This document shows, piece by piece, positions 1 through 7,722 of a DNA stretch of 16,058 nucleotides. Below the pieces are notes generated by a model. It worked only from the letters and a program-made list of their open reading frames with translations, ran no database searches and was not told the origin of the DNA. The stretch covers positions 1 to 16,058 of the forward strand of contig JAJJPM010000090.1 of the NCBI GenBank assembly GCA_032907525.1, written 5' to 3'. The position numbers were made by a program, and so were the translations under genes. Every line of letters starts with the position of its first letter. Position 1 is the first letter of the stretch. Origin of the DNA: JAHJQQ01 sp032907525 (GTDB taxonomy: Bacteria > Pseudomonadota > Gammaproteobacteria > Thiohalobacterales > Thiohalobacteraceae).

Positions 1-185
1 AACGGGGGTGGTACATGTTCTAGGCCCTCCTTTAATGGAGACTCCATAAGCGGCATCCATTCATCCATCCCACGCGACCACACTAGGGTATATGGATCAA
101 TCTGGCCGTCTTGATAACTTGTAATAAATTCATCCTTCGTTACCTGTAATTGCTGACCGGATTTATCTATGTAATGGACATCCAT
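1..185 (-). CDS. GYF_2-like (DUF4339) domain protein, N-terminal part
   Basis: This is a partial gene: 61 codons are visible and the 3' end runs off the left edge. The translation begins MDVHYIDKSGQQ and contains IDPYTLVWSRGMDEWMPL (about residues 29-46). That is the typical signature of GYF_2 / DUF4339 domains, a strand followed by TLVW-x2-GM-x2-W-x-PL, which usually sit at the N-terminus of bacterial proteins and are thought to bind partner proteins. The start is set by an in-frame TAG six codons upstream (204-206) and by an AAAGGA ribosome-binding site about 10 nt before the ATG. What follows the domain is not visible; in this family it is often a membrane segment. It lies about 110 nt downstream of the 168-aa helical protein on the same strand. 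Base composition matches that neighbour and differs from the GC-rich rest. The domain call is by eye from the motif. Confidence 0.62.
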   Translation of the reverse strand, partial: MDVHYIDKSGQQLQVTKDEFITSYQDGQIDPYTLVWSRGMDEWMPLMESPLKEGLEHVPPP

Positions 186-292
186 CCGATTAACATCCTT
201 TGACTATGAATTGTCGACACATAAACACATGACGTTACGGATAACGCACCGGCGTAGCAGTTGATAACATGGTTAAAGAACTGTTTCCATCA

Positions 293-799
293 TCAATGAA
301 TGACGGGTTTCAGATACTCTAAGCTCGCCTTTCGATACATCTTTACAGCATTCTCTTCCAGCTGCCCGACGCTGAGACCGTATTGTTTCAATAGCGAATC
401 AAGCATACGATCTGATATATCGTTTGCCTGTCGAATTAGAGTCCTGATGTTTCTGACTTCATCAATAAGAGCTGTTACTCCGTCTGGAGTCAGTGTTGCC
501 TTGAGCCTGTCCTCTCGCCTGAAAAATGAATGGACAAGTTGATTCCGGATAATCAATGCGTCCTTCAATAGTTTTTCTTCCGATTCAGTAACGGTGACGC
601 GCCGCTTTAAGAGCCCAATAAGTTGACCAAGCGTCTTGTCTGAGTACGATATAAGGGCCTCGATTCCCGGCACCTCCTCTCCCTGCCGCGCAGTCTGATC
701 GAGAAGCGAGAGGATAAGCTCAATTGAGCTTTCAAGGACCTGGGCATCATGAACCGCCGCGCCGAATTCGGCCATCAGAGGCTTTATGACTTCGTCCAT
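293..799 (-). CDS. Hypothetical helical protein with R-x4-H (HEPN-like) motif
   Basis: A 168-aa protein with no signal peptide or membrane segment, predicted almost entirely alpha-helical with many charged residues. Residues 84-93 read IRNQLVHSFF, so R85 and H90 form an R-x4-H motif with a polar residue after the Arg. This is the arrangement used by HEPN-fold ribonucleases in toxin-antitoxin, abortive-infection and RNA-processing proteins. The HEPN assignment is inference from that motif and the helical character only; many uncharacterised helical proteins carry a similar RN-x-L-x-H stretch. The start ATG is preceded by an AGAAG-like ribosome-binding site. It sits in an AT-richer segment with the GYF_2-like partial gene downstream and a possible 57-aa ORF 27 nt upstream, all on the minus strand. 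No obvious antitoxin (such as MNT) is next to it. Confidence 0.7.
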   Translation of the reverse strand: MDEVIKPLMAEFGAAVHDAQVLESSIELILSLLDQTARQGEEVPGIEALISYSDKTLGQLIGLLKRRVTVTESEEKLLKDALIIRNQLVHSFFRREDRLKATLTPDGVTALIDEVRNIRTLIRQANDISDRMLDSLLKQYGLSVGQLEENAVKMYRKASLEYLKPVIH

Positions 800-826
800 T
801 GTCTTCTAACCAGTTTATTAGGCGGC

Positions 827-1000
827 TTACGCAATATTAATATAGTTGGCGGCGCAGGATTCGCCATCGCAATGATGGCCTGCATCGTTCTTTTGTCCAA
901 TAGTTTCGAACCGGGCAAGTGCATTTGCAATAGGGCGCCAATGAGTGATTAGAGCTTTGTTTAAAGCGACGATAGGATTATCCGGCTTATTGGTAATCAT
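827..1000 (-). CDS. Possible small ORF, 57 aa, unknown
   Basis: An ATG-initiated reading frame of 57 codons ending in TAA, 27 nt upstream of the R-x4-H protein on the same strand. The translation starts MITNKPDNPIVALNKA, is mixed hydrophobic and polar, and contains a His/Cys-bearing stretch GHHCDGESC near residues 41-49. An in-frame TAA lies two codons before the ATG, and only a weak AGG ribosome-binding site is visible. I do not recognise it. It could be a real leader or partner gene of the downstream ORF, a remnant of a longer gene, or chance. The main support is codon plausibility and close spacing. Confidence 0.3.
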   Translation of the reverse strand: MITNKPDNPIVALNKALITHWRPIANALARFETIGQKNDAGHHCDGESCAANYINIA

Positions 1001-1189
1001 CCATTACCTGCGATGCAGAGTCTCGCTCGTCGTTTTCGATTGTCTTGGCTGTGAGCAAGATGTCCGCTTTGGGTCGGAGGCAGTAGTAGCCGAATAGAGA
1101 ATTTATTCTCGCGCATGGTCTGCTTCCGGCCGATAGCAGATCTTCGAGTGAAGCAAACCCTCACTCCCCGCTTCGTCCGCTTTTCGCCG
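1001..1189. other. Non-coding stretch at edge of low-GC segment
   Basis: No convincing gene is seen. Between 1061 and 1139 are two related 23-nt units (1061-1083 and 1117-1139), each of the form TGTC-YGCTT-x-GG-YCG-x3-GCAG; the second can form a 5-bp CTGCT/AGCAG hairpin. Composition shifts from about half GC to strongly GC-rich near 1150-1200, which marks the junction between the accessory left edge and the conserved gene block. Confidence 0.4.
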
Positions 1190-1214
1190 CCCCGCCGGTG
1201 TTCGCCCGGTGGGG
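1190..1214 (-). terminator. Hairpin downstream of CigR/RcnB-like gene (possible terminator)
   Basis: A 9-bp inverted repeat, CCCCGCCGG (1190-1198) with CCGGTGGGG (1206-1214), has one G-U pair and a 7-nt loop. It begins 21 nt after the stop codon of the lipoprotein gene, the last gene of the minus-strand block. There is no clear T-run after it on the minus strand, so intrinsic termination is uncertain. Confidence 0.35.
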
Positions 1215-1235
1215 GGCTTGGTCTTTCCTTGTCTT

Positions 1236-1655
1236 CTACCGCCCGATATCCGTCACCACATCCAGAATCACCCGGCTGCGGTCGTCGATGAGCACGATGT
1301 CGGTGCCGATGCGCAGCCGCGAATAGCCTCTGGGCAGCGGGCTCAGCCGCATCTCGAGTTCGCGGTCCAGGTGCCGTGTCTCCAGGCCGGGCGGCAGGGT
1401 GCCTTTGCGGTGCAGCTGCTTGCGCAGGCCCGGTGGCAGCGTTTCGCGCTTGGCCAGGCCGGGCGGCAGGTTCCTGCGGTACCAGCGGTGGATCTCGTCG
1501 CGGTCACGGTCGCTGAATACCAGCGTCACGCGGCCGTGTTCGTCGCGGACGGTGACCGCGCCGCGCGTCGACGTTCCGCTGGCCGCACAGCCACCCAGCA
1601 CCAGTGCGCCGGCCGTCAGCAGGCCGCCGATCATGAACCGTCTGCGTGTCAGCAT
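1236..1655 (-). CDS. CigR/RcnB-like Tat lipoprotein
   Basis: A 139-aa exported protein. The N-terminus has a twin-arginine-like motif TRRRFMI (residues 3-9), a hydrophobic stretch, then LGGC with the lipidated cysteine at 23, so it is predicted to be a membrane-anchored periplasmic lipoprotein. The mature part has three LPPGL units (63-67, 73-77, 87-91) and ends LRIGTDIVLIDDRSRVILDVV. The order of a FSD...I..WYR segment, LPPGL repeats and a C-terminal V-L-I-D...V-x-D-V segment matches the CigR / RcnB-type family (the Salmonella anti-virulence regulator CigR and periplasmic nickel/cobalt homeostasis protein RcnB). The precise role here is unknown. An AGGGGG ribosome-binding site precedes the ATG. 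It is separated by 85 nt from plsC upstream and is probably the last gene of that transcript. Confidence 0.78.
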   Translation of the reverse strand: MLTRRRFMIGGLLTAGALVLGGCAASGTSTRGAVTVRDEHGRVTLVFSDRDRDEIHRWYRRNLPPGLAKRETLPPGLRKQLHRKGTLPPGLETRHLDRELEMRLSPLPRGYSRLRIGTDIVLIDDRSRVILDVVTDIGR

Positions 1656-1740
1656 GTTTCCCCCTTGGTGGACGCCTCGTGTGTGAATCGGATATGACCC
1701 AAGCCTGGGCTGCCGCCGCTGAATGGGGCCTGAACCGCGC

Positions 1741-2481
1741 TCACTCCGCAGGCCGCGGCGCCGAGATCCGCGCCATGGTGTCTTCGATCCACGCCTCCGC
1801 CTGTCTGAGGATCTCCGCAGCCGAACGCCCCTGGCTTTGAATCGGCGGGCCGATCACCACCTGGATCTCGCCCGGCCGCATCAGGAAGCTGCGCGCCGGC
1901 CAGTATTCGCCCGCGTTGTGCGCGACCGGCACGATGGCGTGTCCGGTCTGCTCCGCGAGCACGGCGCCGCCGATGCGGTAGCGTCCGCGCTCGCCCGGCG
2001 CCATGCGCGTGCCCTCGGGAAACACCACCACCCAGCGGCCGGTCTCCAGCCGCTGCCGACCCTGGGTCACCAGCTGCTCGACGGCCTTGCGGCCGGCCTT
2101 GCGGTCGATGGCGATGGCGCCGACCATCGCCAGGCCCCAGCCGAAGAACGGGACCCTCAGCAGTTCGCGCTTCAGCACCCAGACCTGCGGCGGAAAGATC
2201 TCCTGCAGGGCGAGCGTCTCCCAGGTCGACTGGTGCTTGCTGAAGATGATCGCCGTGTCCTTGGGGATGTTCTCGCGGCCGGTGACGCGGTACGTCAGTC
2301 CGCAGCTGTACCTGAGCCACCACAGGTTCAGCCGCGCCCAGCGCGTGGCCACCGCATAGCGCACGCGGAAGGAGAACGGAAAGCACAGCACGGTGGCCAT
2401 GGCGAATATCGGAATGGTGGTGAAGAACACCACGCCGAACAGTCCGGAGCGGACCACGCGCAGGGCGGTCGATGCGTTCAT
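1741..2481 (-). CDS. plsC: 1-acyl-sn-glycerol-3-phosphate acyltransferase (PlsC family)
   Basis: A 246-aa enzyme of the LPLAT/AGPAT family, which transfers a fatty acyl group to lysophosphatidic acid to make phosphatidic acid at the inner membrane. A hydrophobic N-terminal segment (about residues 12-36) should anchor it. Block I is SKHQSTWET (81-89): the catalytic His is H83, but the usual HX4D acid is Glu (E88). Block II is near GAIAIDRKAGR (121-131). Block III is FPEGTRM (154-160), which binds the phosphate. Block IV is VPVAHNAG (184-191). The HX4E form with the same surrounding residues is one I associate with a proteobacterial PlsC subgroup, so it need not mean loss of activity. Its ATG overlaps the gmhB stop (ATGA), suggesting translational coupling. 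The glyQS-gmhB-plsC neighbourhood is typical of gammaproteobacteria. Confidence 0.93.
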   Translation of the reverse strand: MNASTALRVVRSGLFGVVFFTTIPIFAMATVLCFPFSFRVRYAVATRWARLNLWWLRYSCGLTYRVTGRENIPKDTAIIFSKHQSTWETLALQEIFPPQVWVLKRELLRVPFFGWGLAMVGAIAIDRKAGRKAVEQLVTQGRQRLETGRWVVVFPEGTRMAPGERGRYRIGGAVLAEQTGHAIVPVAHNAGEYWPARSFLMRPGEIQVVIGPPIQSQGRSAAEILRQAEAWIEDTMARISAPRPAE

Positions 2482-3032
2482 GCCTCACCCCGCTCGGCGA
2501 GCAGGGCATCGACCACCGCGGCGAGGTCGGCGAACACCGGGATGTCACCGAACCCTTCCGCCTGCAGCCGCGCCTGTGTCTTCGCGCCTTTGCCGGTGAG
2601 CACCAGGATGGGCTGCGCGCCCACGCTGCGCGCCGCCTGCAGATCGCGCAGCGAGTCGCCGATCGCGGGCACGCCCCGCAACGAGACGTTCAGGCGCCGC
2701 GCGATGTCCTGCAGCAGGCCGGGCCTGGGCTTGCGACAGTCGCACTCGTCATCGGGGCCGTGCGGACAGAAGAACACCGCATCGATTGCGCCGCCGACAT
2801 CGGCGAGCGCGCGGTGCATCTTCTCGTGGATGCGGCTCAAGGTGTCGGCATCGAACAGGCCGCGCGCGAGGCCGGACTGATTGCTCGCCACCACCACCCG
2901 GTACTCCGCGCGGTTGAGCCGCGCGATCGCCTCCAGGCTGCCTGGAATGGGAATCCATTCATCGGGCGATTTGATGTAGGCGTCGGAGTCTTCGTTGATG
3001 ACACCGTCGCGGTCGAGGATCACGAGTCGCAT
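2478..3032 (-). CDS. gmhB: D-glycero-beta-D-manno-heptose-1,7-bisphosphate 7-phosphatase
   Basis: A 184-aa HAD-superfamily phosphatase that removes the C7 phosphate in ADP-heptose synthesis for the lipopolysaccharide inner core; cytoplasmic. HAD motif I is ILDRDGVIN, with nucleophile D7 and acid/base D9. Motif II is SNQSG (50-54). The zinc-binding loop specific to GmhB-type HADs is C89-x-H91...C97-x-C99, followed by RKPRPG with the motif III Lys at 101. Motif IV is GDSLRD (125-130). Length fits the family (about 190 aa). The stop overlaps the plsC start by 4 nt. The gap upstream (3033-3172) is almost filled by a long inverted repeat, so it may be separated in expression from the mazG-like gene. 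Confidence 0.95.
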   Translation of the reverse strand: MRLVILDRDGVINEDSDAYIKSPDEWIPIPGSLEAIARLNRAEYRVVVASNQSGLARGLFDADTLSRIHEKMHRALADVGGAIDAVFFCPHGPDDECDCRKPRPGLLQDIARRLNVSLRGVPAIGDSLRDLQAARSVGAQPILVLTGKGAKTQARLQAEGFGDIPVFADLAAVVDALLAERGEA

Positions 3033-3072
3033 AGTTGGAAGTTCCCGGCCACGCCAGGCGGCGTCAACCGTA

Positions 3073-3168
3073 GGATGGCCACGAAACCCACGAAATCCAC
3101 GAACAATGCCGACGAGAAAGTTCTCTCCTCATACTTTTTCGCGGATTTCGTGGGTTTCGTGGCCATCC
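3073..3168. repeat. 31-bp inverted repeat with CACGAAA units (MITE/REP-like)
   Basis: Left arm 3073-3103 and right arm 3138-3168 are 31-nt inverted copies with a single mismatch. Each arm begins GGATGGC and carries three CACGAA-type units about 9 nt apart (CCACGAAAC, CCACGAAAT, CCACGAA). The 34-nt centre has its own small hairpin, GAGAA-AG-TTCTC (3114-3125). The element lies between the stop of the mazG-like gene (3173) and gmhB and could fold into a long RNA hairpin. No transposase is nearby, so a non-autonomous palindromic repeat is the likely class. Confidence 0.85.
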
Positions 3169-3172
3169 TCGC

Positions 3173-3511
3173 TCATTCCATGTCGCGGAATTCTGAGACG
3201 CGGATGCGGCCGTTGACCATGCGCGATTCGCGCTGCATCAGCTTCTCCATCTTGTCCCAGAAGGCCTGCCCGAGATCGAAGTCCTGCGCGATGGCGGTGC
3301 CGATCAGCAGGATGAACAGATCGGCGCACTCCTCCGCGAGCAAGGCCTTGCCCTTGCCCTTGGTGACGCAGGAGGAGATCTCGCCGAGCTCCTCGGCCAT
3401 CAGCGCCACGCGGTAGGTCAGCTCCTCGCCGCCGGTGTTCTTGAAATCGTGCTTGTCGTGGAAGGCCTGCACGGCCTTCAGCATCGCCTGGTAGGAATCC
3501 TGTTCGTTCAT
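3173..3511 (-). CDS. MazG-like nucleotide pyrophosphohydrolase
   Basis: A 112-aa protein of the all-alpha NTP pyrophosphohydrolase (MazG / dUTPase-2) superfamily. These enzymes hydrolyse nucleoside triphosphates to monophosphate and pyrophosphate with Mg2+ and can clear non-canonical or excess nucleotides. The metal-binding pattern is visible: MAEELGEI (E40, E41, E44), then AEECADLF (E60, E61, D64), giving EExxE...ExxD. It is a single-domain form, shorter than the two-domain E. coli MazG. I chose the ATG at 3511 (MNEQDSYQAML) because a CGGGG ribosome-binding site lies about 7 nt upstream and because the longer frame to 3667 reads through a palindromic repeat. Substrate is unknown. It lies between glyS and gmhB on the same strand, with a repeat element on each side. 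Confidence 0.85.
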   Translation of the reverse strand: MNEQDSYQAMLKAVQAFHDKHDFKNTGGEELTYRVALMAEELGEISSCVTKGKGKALLAEECADLFILLIGTAIAQDFDLGQAFWDKMEKLMQRESRMVNGRIRVSEFRDME

Positions 3512-3562
3512 CGCAGTACCCCGGTGTGGAAGGCCCCGGCCCGGCAGGCCGGGTGGCCTCGC

Positions 3563-3668
3563 GGCGGTGCGGCACAGCGCACGGGCGGGTGTCGGCAGCA
3601 GGGATGCTGCCGTCAAGCCTACAGGGACGTATTCACGGCGTCCCGCCCGTGCGCTGTGCCGCACCACC
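3563..3668. repeat. Nested palindromic REP-like element
   Basis: An outer 24-nt perfect inverted repeat (3566-3589 with 3642-3665), extendable to 27 nt with one mismatch, encloses two smaller hairpins. One is CGGCAGCA-GGGA-TGCTGCCG (3593-3612, 8-bp stem, 4-nt loop). The other is GGGACG-N9-CGTCCC (3624-3644), which overlaps the outer arm. The element lies between glyS and the mazG-like gene. The paired-hairpin form resembles REP/BIME repeats mobilised by TnpA-REP (RAYT) proteins, but no such gene is present. A further small hairpin CCCGGC-AG-GCCGGG (3540-3553) lies next to it. Confidence 0.83.
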
Positions 3669-3727
3669 TATGACGTTCTCGGCAACTCCATGCGACGAAC
3701 GGCCGCTGCCGTCCTTCGCATCGACCC

Positions 3728-5799
3728 CTATTGCAGCCGCGACAGATCCGCCGCCCGCAGGAACAGCGACTGCAGCTGCTGCAGCAGCGCGAGTCGGTTG
3801 GCGCGCAGCGCGGCATCCTCGGCCATCACCATGACGTTGTCGAAGAAACGGTCGACCGGCTCGCGCAGCGCCGCCAGCCGCCGCAGGCCCGTGGTGTAGT
3901 CGCCGCGGTCGAACGCGCTTTCCACTTCGCCGCGCAGCTCGTCGAGCCCCTTGGCCAGATCGCGTTCCGCCGCGTCGACGAGCCGCTCGGCCGCGACCGC
4001 CGCGGGGATCGCCTCCTCCGTCTTGCGCAGGATGTTGCCGATGCGCTTGTTGGCCGCGGCGAGGCTCTCCGCCTCCGGCAGCGCGCGGAACTCGGTGACC
4101 GCGTGCAGGCGGGCATGGAAATCCAGCGGGCGGGTCGGGCGCTGCGCGCGCACGGCATCGAACACGTCGGGTGCGATGCCGGCATCGGTGTAGTAGGCGC
4201 GCAGCCGTTCCATCATGAACTCGAACACGCCGTCGACCGCCGTCCCGGCCGCGAGCGCCGCGGGGAAGCCGGCGGCCGCCGCCGCGAGCAGTTCGGCGAG
4301 ATCGAGATCGCGACCGCCTTCGATGAGGATACGCAGCACGCCGAGCGCGGCGCGGCGCAGGGCGAAGGGATCCTTGTCACCGGTCGGCGGCTGGCCGATG
4401 GCGAAGATGCCGACCAGCGTATCGAGGCGATCGGCGATCGCCAGCGCCTGGCCGGTCGCGGTTTCCGGCAGCGCATCGCCGGCGAAGCGCGGCCGGTACT
4501 GTTCGTCGATCGCCTGCGCGACCTCGTCGGGCTCGCCGTCGTGCCGCGCGTAGTAGCGCCCCATCACGCCCTGCAGCTCGGGAAACTCGAACACCATCTG
4601 GGTGAGCAGGTCGCACTTGGCGAGCATGGCCGCACGCTCCGCCAGCCGCGGGTCGGCGCCGAGCGCGGCGGCGATGTGGGCGGCCAGCCGCGCGACGCGC
4701 TTCTGCTTGTCGAGCAGCGTGCCGAGCCGGCTCTGGAACACCATGGTGCCGAGCCGGTCGATGCGCGCCTCCAGGCGCTGCCTGCGGTCCTGGTTCCAGA
4801 AGAAGGCCGCGTCCGTGAGGCGCGGGCGCACCACGCGCTCGTTGCCGGCCTTCACCTGCGCGGGATCGCGGCTGACGATGTTGGATATGGTGATGAAATG
4901 CGGCAGCAGCCGGCCCTGTGCATCGACCACCGGGAAATATTTCTGGTTGTCCTGCATGGTCGAGATCAGCGCCTCGGACGGCACCTCGAGAAAACGCGTC
5001 TCGAAATCGCCGACCACCGCGACCGGCCACTCCACCAGCGCCGTGACCTCGTCGAGCAGATCCTCGTCGATGAGGGCGCGGCCGCCGGCGGCGACGCCGG
5101 CCTCGATCACCTGGCCGCGGATCGCCTCACGGCGTTCGGCGAAATCGGCGAGCACCCGGCCCTCGGTCTGCAGCAGCGGCGCATAGGCGGCCGGCTCGCC
5201 GATGTAGATCGGGGCCGGGTGATGGAAGCGGTGTCCGCGCGTCTCGCGGCCGCTCCTGACGCCGAGGATCTCGGCATCGATGACCTCGTCGCCGAACAGC
5301 AAAACGATCCAGTGCACCGGCCGCACGAATTCGGCCGTACCCGCGCCCCAGCGCATGCGCTTGGGGATCGGCAGCTGGCAGAGCGCCCGGTCGACGATAT
5401 CGGGAACGAGCTCGGCCGTGCCGCGCCCGCGTTCCATGACGCGGTGCACCAGCCAGGCGCCCTTGTCGGTCTCGAGCTTCTCCAGCTGCTCGACACCGAC
5501 GCCGCAGGAACGCGCGAAGCCCTGCGCACCGGGCGTCGGATTGCCTTCGTCGTCGAAGGCGGCTGCCAGCGCCGGGCCGCGCCGGATCTGCTCACGGTCG
5601 GCCTGGGTCGCGGCCACGGCCTCGATCCACACGGCCAGCCGTCGCGGCGCGGCATAGTCGTGCACCTCGCCGAAGGCGAGGTCGGCCTGTATCAGGCCCT
5701 TGCGCACGCCGTCGCTGAACGCGCGGCTCAGGCGCAGCAGCGCCTTGGGCGGCAGTTCCTCGGTGCCGATCTCGATCAGCAGGTCGCGGGTCTCGTCGG

Positions 5800-5803
<4 letters not shown>
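3728..5803 (-). CDS. glyS: Glycyl-tRNA synthetase beta subunit
   Basis: A 691-aa beta chain of the alpha2beta2 bacterial glycyl-tRNA synthetase; it provides the tRNA-recognition domains that work with GlyQ. Recognisable stretches are LLIEIGTEELPP (8-19), MRWG (150-153), RPVHWI (161-166), STMQDNQKYFP (281-291), MVFEFPELQGVMGRYYA (403-419) in the HD-like region, and DKDPFALRRAALGVLRIL (476-493). The C-terminus is a DALR-type anticodon-binding helical domain (AALRANRLALLQ). Length is close to E. coli GlyS (689 aa). The start at 5803 was chosen because GGAGGG sits 6 nt upstream and the ATG overlaps the glyQ stop as ATGA; an in-frame extension to 5824 would cover that ribosome-binding site. Stop is TAG. 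Confidence 0.97.
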
Positions 5804-6741
<938 letters not shown>

Positions 6742-6771
6742 GAATCAACTGCTTAAGCTTGGGGAGCCGGC

Positions 6772-6800
6772 AGTATAGCCGGTCGGGTGGCGGGAGGTAA
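6772..6800 (-). promoter_or_regulatory. Candidate sigma-70 promoter for glyQS
   Basis: On the minus strand a TATACT -10 hexamer (6772-6777) is preceded, after a 17-nt spacer, by TTACCT (6795-6800), a weak -35. Transcription would begin near 6765, about 24 nt before the glyQ ATG. The -10 is good (5 of 6) but the -35 matches only 3 of 6. Confidence 0.4.
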
Positions 6801-6849
6801 GCGGGCAGTGTGGGGCGGAAGGGGCAAGGCCGGTAAGAGTGTAAAGAGT

Positions 6850-6904
6850 GAAGGGGACAGACTTAAAACCCGGAAGGGGACAGACTTGAGTCTGTCCCCC
6901 TTTA
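6850..6904. repeat. GGGGACAGACTT direct and inverted repeats (hairpin)
   Basis: A 15-nt sequence GAAGGGGACAGACTT occurs twice in direct orientation (6850-6864 and 6873-6887). The second copy runs straight into an inverted copy, making a perfect 11-bp hairpin GGGGACAGACT-TG-AGTCTGTCCCC (6876-6899) followed by CCTTTATT on the plus strand. It lies between the beta-barrel gene and glyQ. GGGGACAGA-type repeats are widespread in proteobacteria and often accompany RAYT-like transposases. It may also end transcription coming from the beta-barrel gene. Confidence 0.75.
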
Positions 6905-6921
6905 TTCGGGCCGGGGGGCGA

Positions 6922-7434
6922 TCAGAACTGCAGGCCCATCCCCACCGAGATCAGGCTGCTTTCGATCTCGGTCTCGAAGATCTCGTACTCGATGCGCGCG
7001 TGGAACTGCTCCATGAAGCGGACGCGCGCCCCGACGCCGTACATCAGGTCCTCGCCGTCGTAGCCGACGGTGTCGATGTCCTGATCCCAGAAGAACACGC
7101 CGGCCTTGGCGTAGAGGCTGAAGCTGTTGCCCAGCGGCAGGGCCGCGAGGCCGGCGGCCGTGAAGCCTTCGGTCTCCAGGTCGACGCCGCCGTGATTCAT
7201 GTCGCCCAGGTCGGTCCAGCCGGCCTCGAAGCCGAAGTTCTTGGTGAGCATCATGCCGCCGTAGACCTTCCAGCCGATGTCGGTGTCGTCCATCTCCACG
7301 CGGCTGCCGGCGATGGTGGTGGAATCGTCGATGTCCACCGAGCCGACCCCGAAGCCGACGAAACGGTCCGCCGCCCCTGCGGCCGAGGACAGCAACAGCG
7401 TCGCCGCGGCGACGCTCCAGGAAACTTTTTTCAT
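6922..7434 (-). CDS. Small outer-membrane beta-barrel protein (OmpA-like TM domain)
   Basis: A 170-aa exported protein. It has a classic Sec signal peptide, MKKVSWSVAAATLLLSSAAGA, with predicted cleavage after AGA (residue 21). The mature ~149 residues alternate hydrophobic and polar positions in repeated beta strands (for example GWKVYGGMMLTKNFGFEAGW and ARIEYEIFETE) and end in a terminal Phe (GMGLQF), the signal read by the Bam complex. This fits an 8-stranded barrel of the OmpA-like / OMP_b-brl type without a peptidoglycan-binding domain. The specific function is unknown. The start at 7434 has a perfect GGAGGAG ribosome-binding site; the in-frame ATG 15 nt upstream overlaps that site and is rejected. 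Confidence 0.85.
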   Translation of the reverse strand: MKKVSWSVAAATLLLSSAAGAADRFVGFGVGSVDIDDSTTIAGSRVEMDDTDIGWKVYGGMMLTKNFGFEAGWTDLGDMNHGGVDLETEGFTAAGLAALPLGNSFSLYAKAGVFFWDQDIDTVGYDGEDLMYGVGARVRFMEQFHARIEYEIFETEIESSLISVGMGLQF

Positions 7435-7449
7435 GACTCGCTCCTCCAT

Positions 7450-7722
7450 AATTTTAGTGTTCTCGGGTCGTTCGTCCGCCCTTCGGTCGCCGTCCTGATG
7501 TGACGGATATGACGGAAATGCAAGGCCCGATGGATGTTAAGCCGTGGCGCCGGGCCTGACAACCGCACCCGCGACGGCGGATCCGGGCCGGCGCACCGGC
7601 ATGCCGACCGGTGTCGGGGTGGTGTGGAATCTGCATGGGAGTCGGTTGCCGGCAGGGCTCGCGGCCGCGCGTCAAGCGGCCGCGGCGCGATGCCGTTAAG
7701 CTTGCAACGACAGGAGGCATGT
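7450..7722. other. Divergent intergenic region
   Basis: This is the space between the minus-strand beta-barrel gene and the plus-strand 191-aa gene, so it should hold promoters for both. I see no convincing -35/-10 pair. It contains a perfect 9-bp hairpin CGCGGCCGC-N7-GCGGCCGCG (7660-7684), 26 nt before the CAGGAGG ribosome-binding site, and a weaker CACCGG...CCGGTG dyad further upstream. No ORF here looks real. Confidence 0.5.

Noticed and set aside
749..952. 67-aa plus-strand ORF across the gene start
   Set aside because: No ribosome-binding site, overlaps the minus-strand gene start, and the composition is unconvincing; the minus-strand 57-aa frame is more plausible.
3073..3168. CRISPR-like reading of the repeated CACGAAA units
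   Set aside because: Units are only about 9 nt with no spacers and occur as inverted arms, not as a repeat-spacer array.
3512..3667. 52-residue N-terminal extension of the mazG-like gene
   Set aside because: It reads through the nested palindromic repeat, is Arg/Pro-rich, and a suitable ribosome-binding site lies before the internal ATG at 3511.
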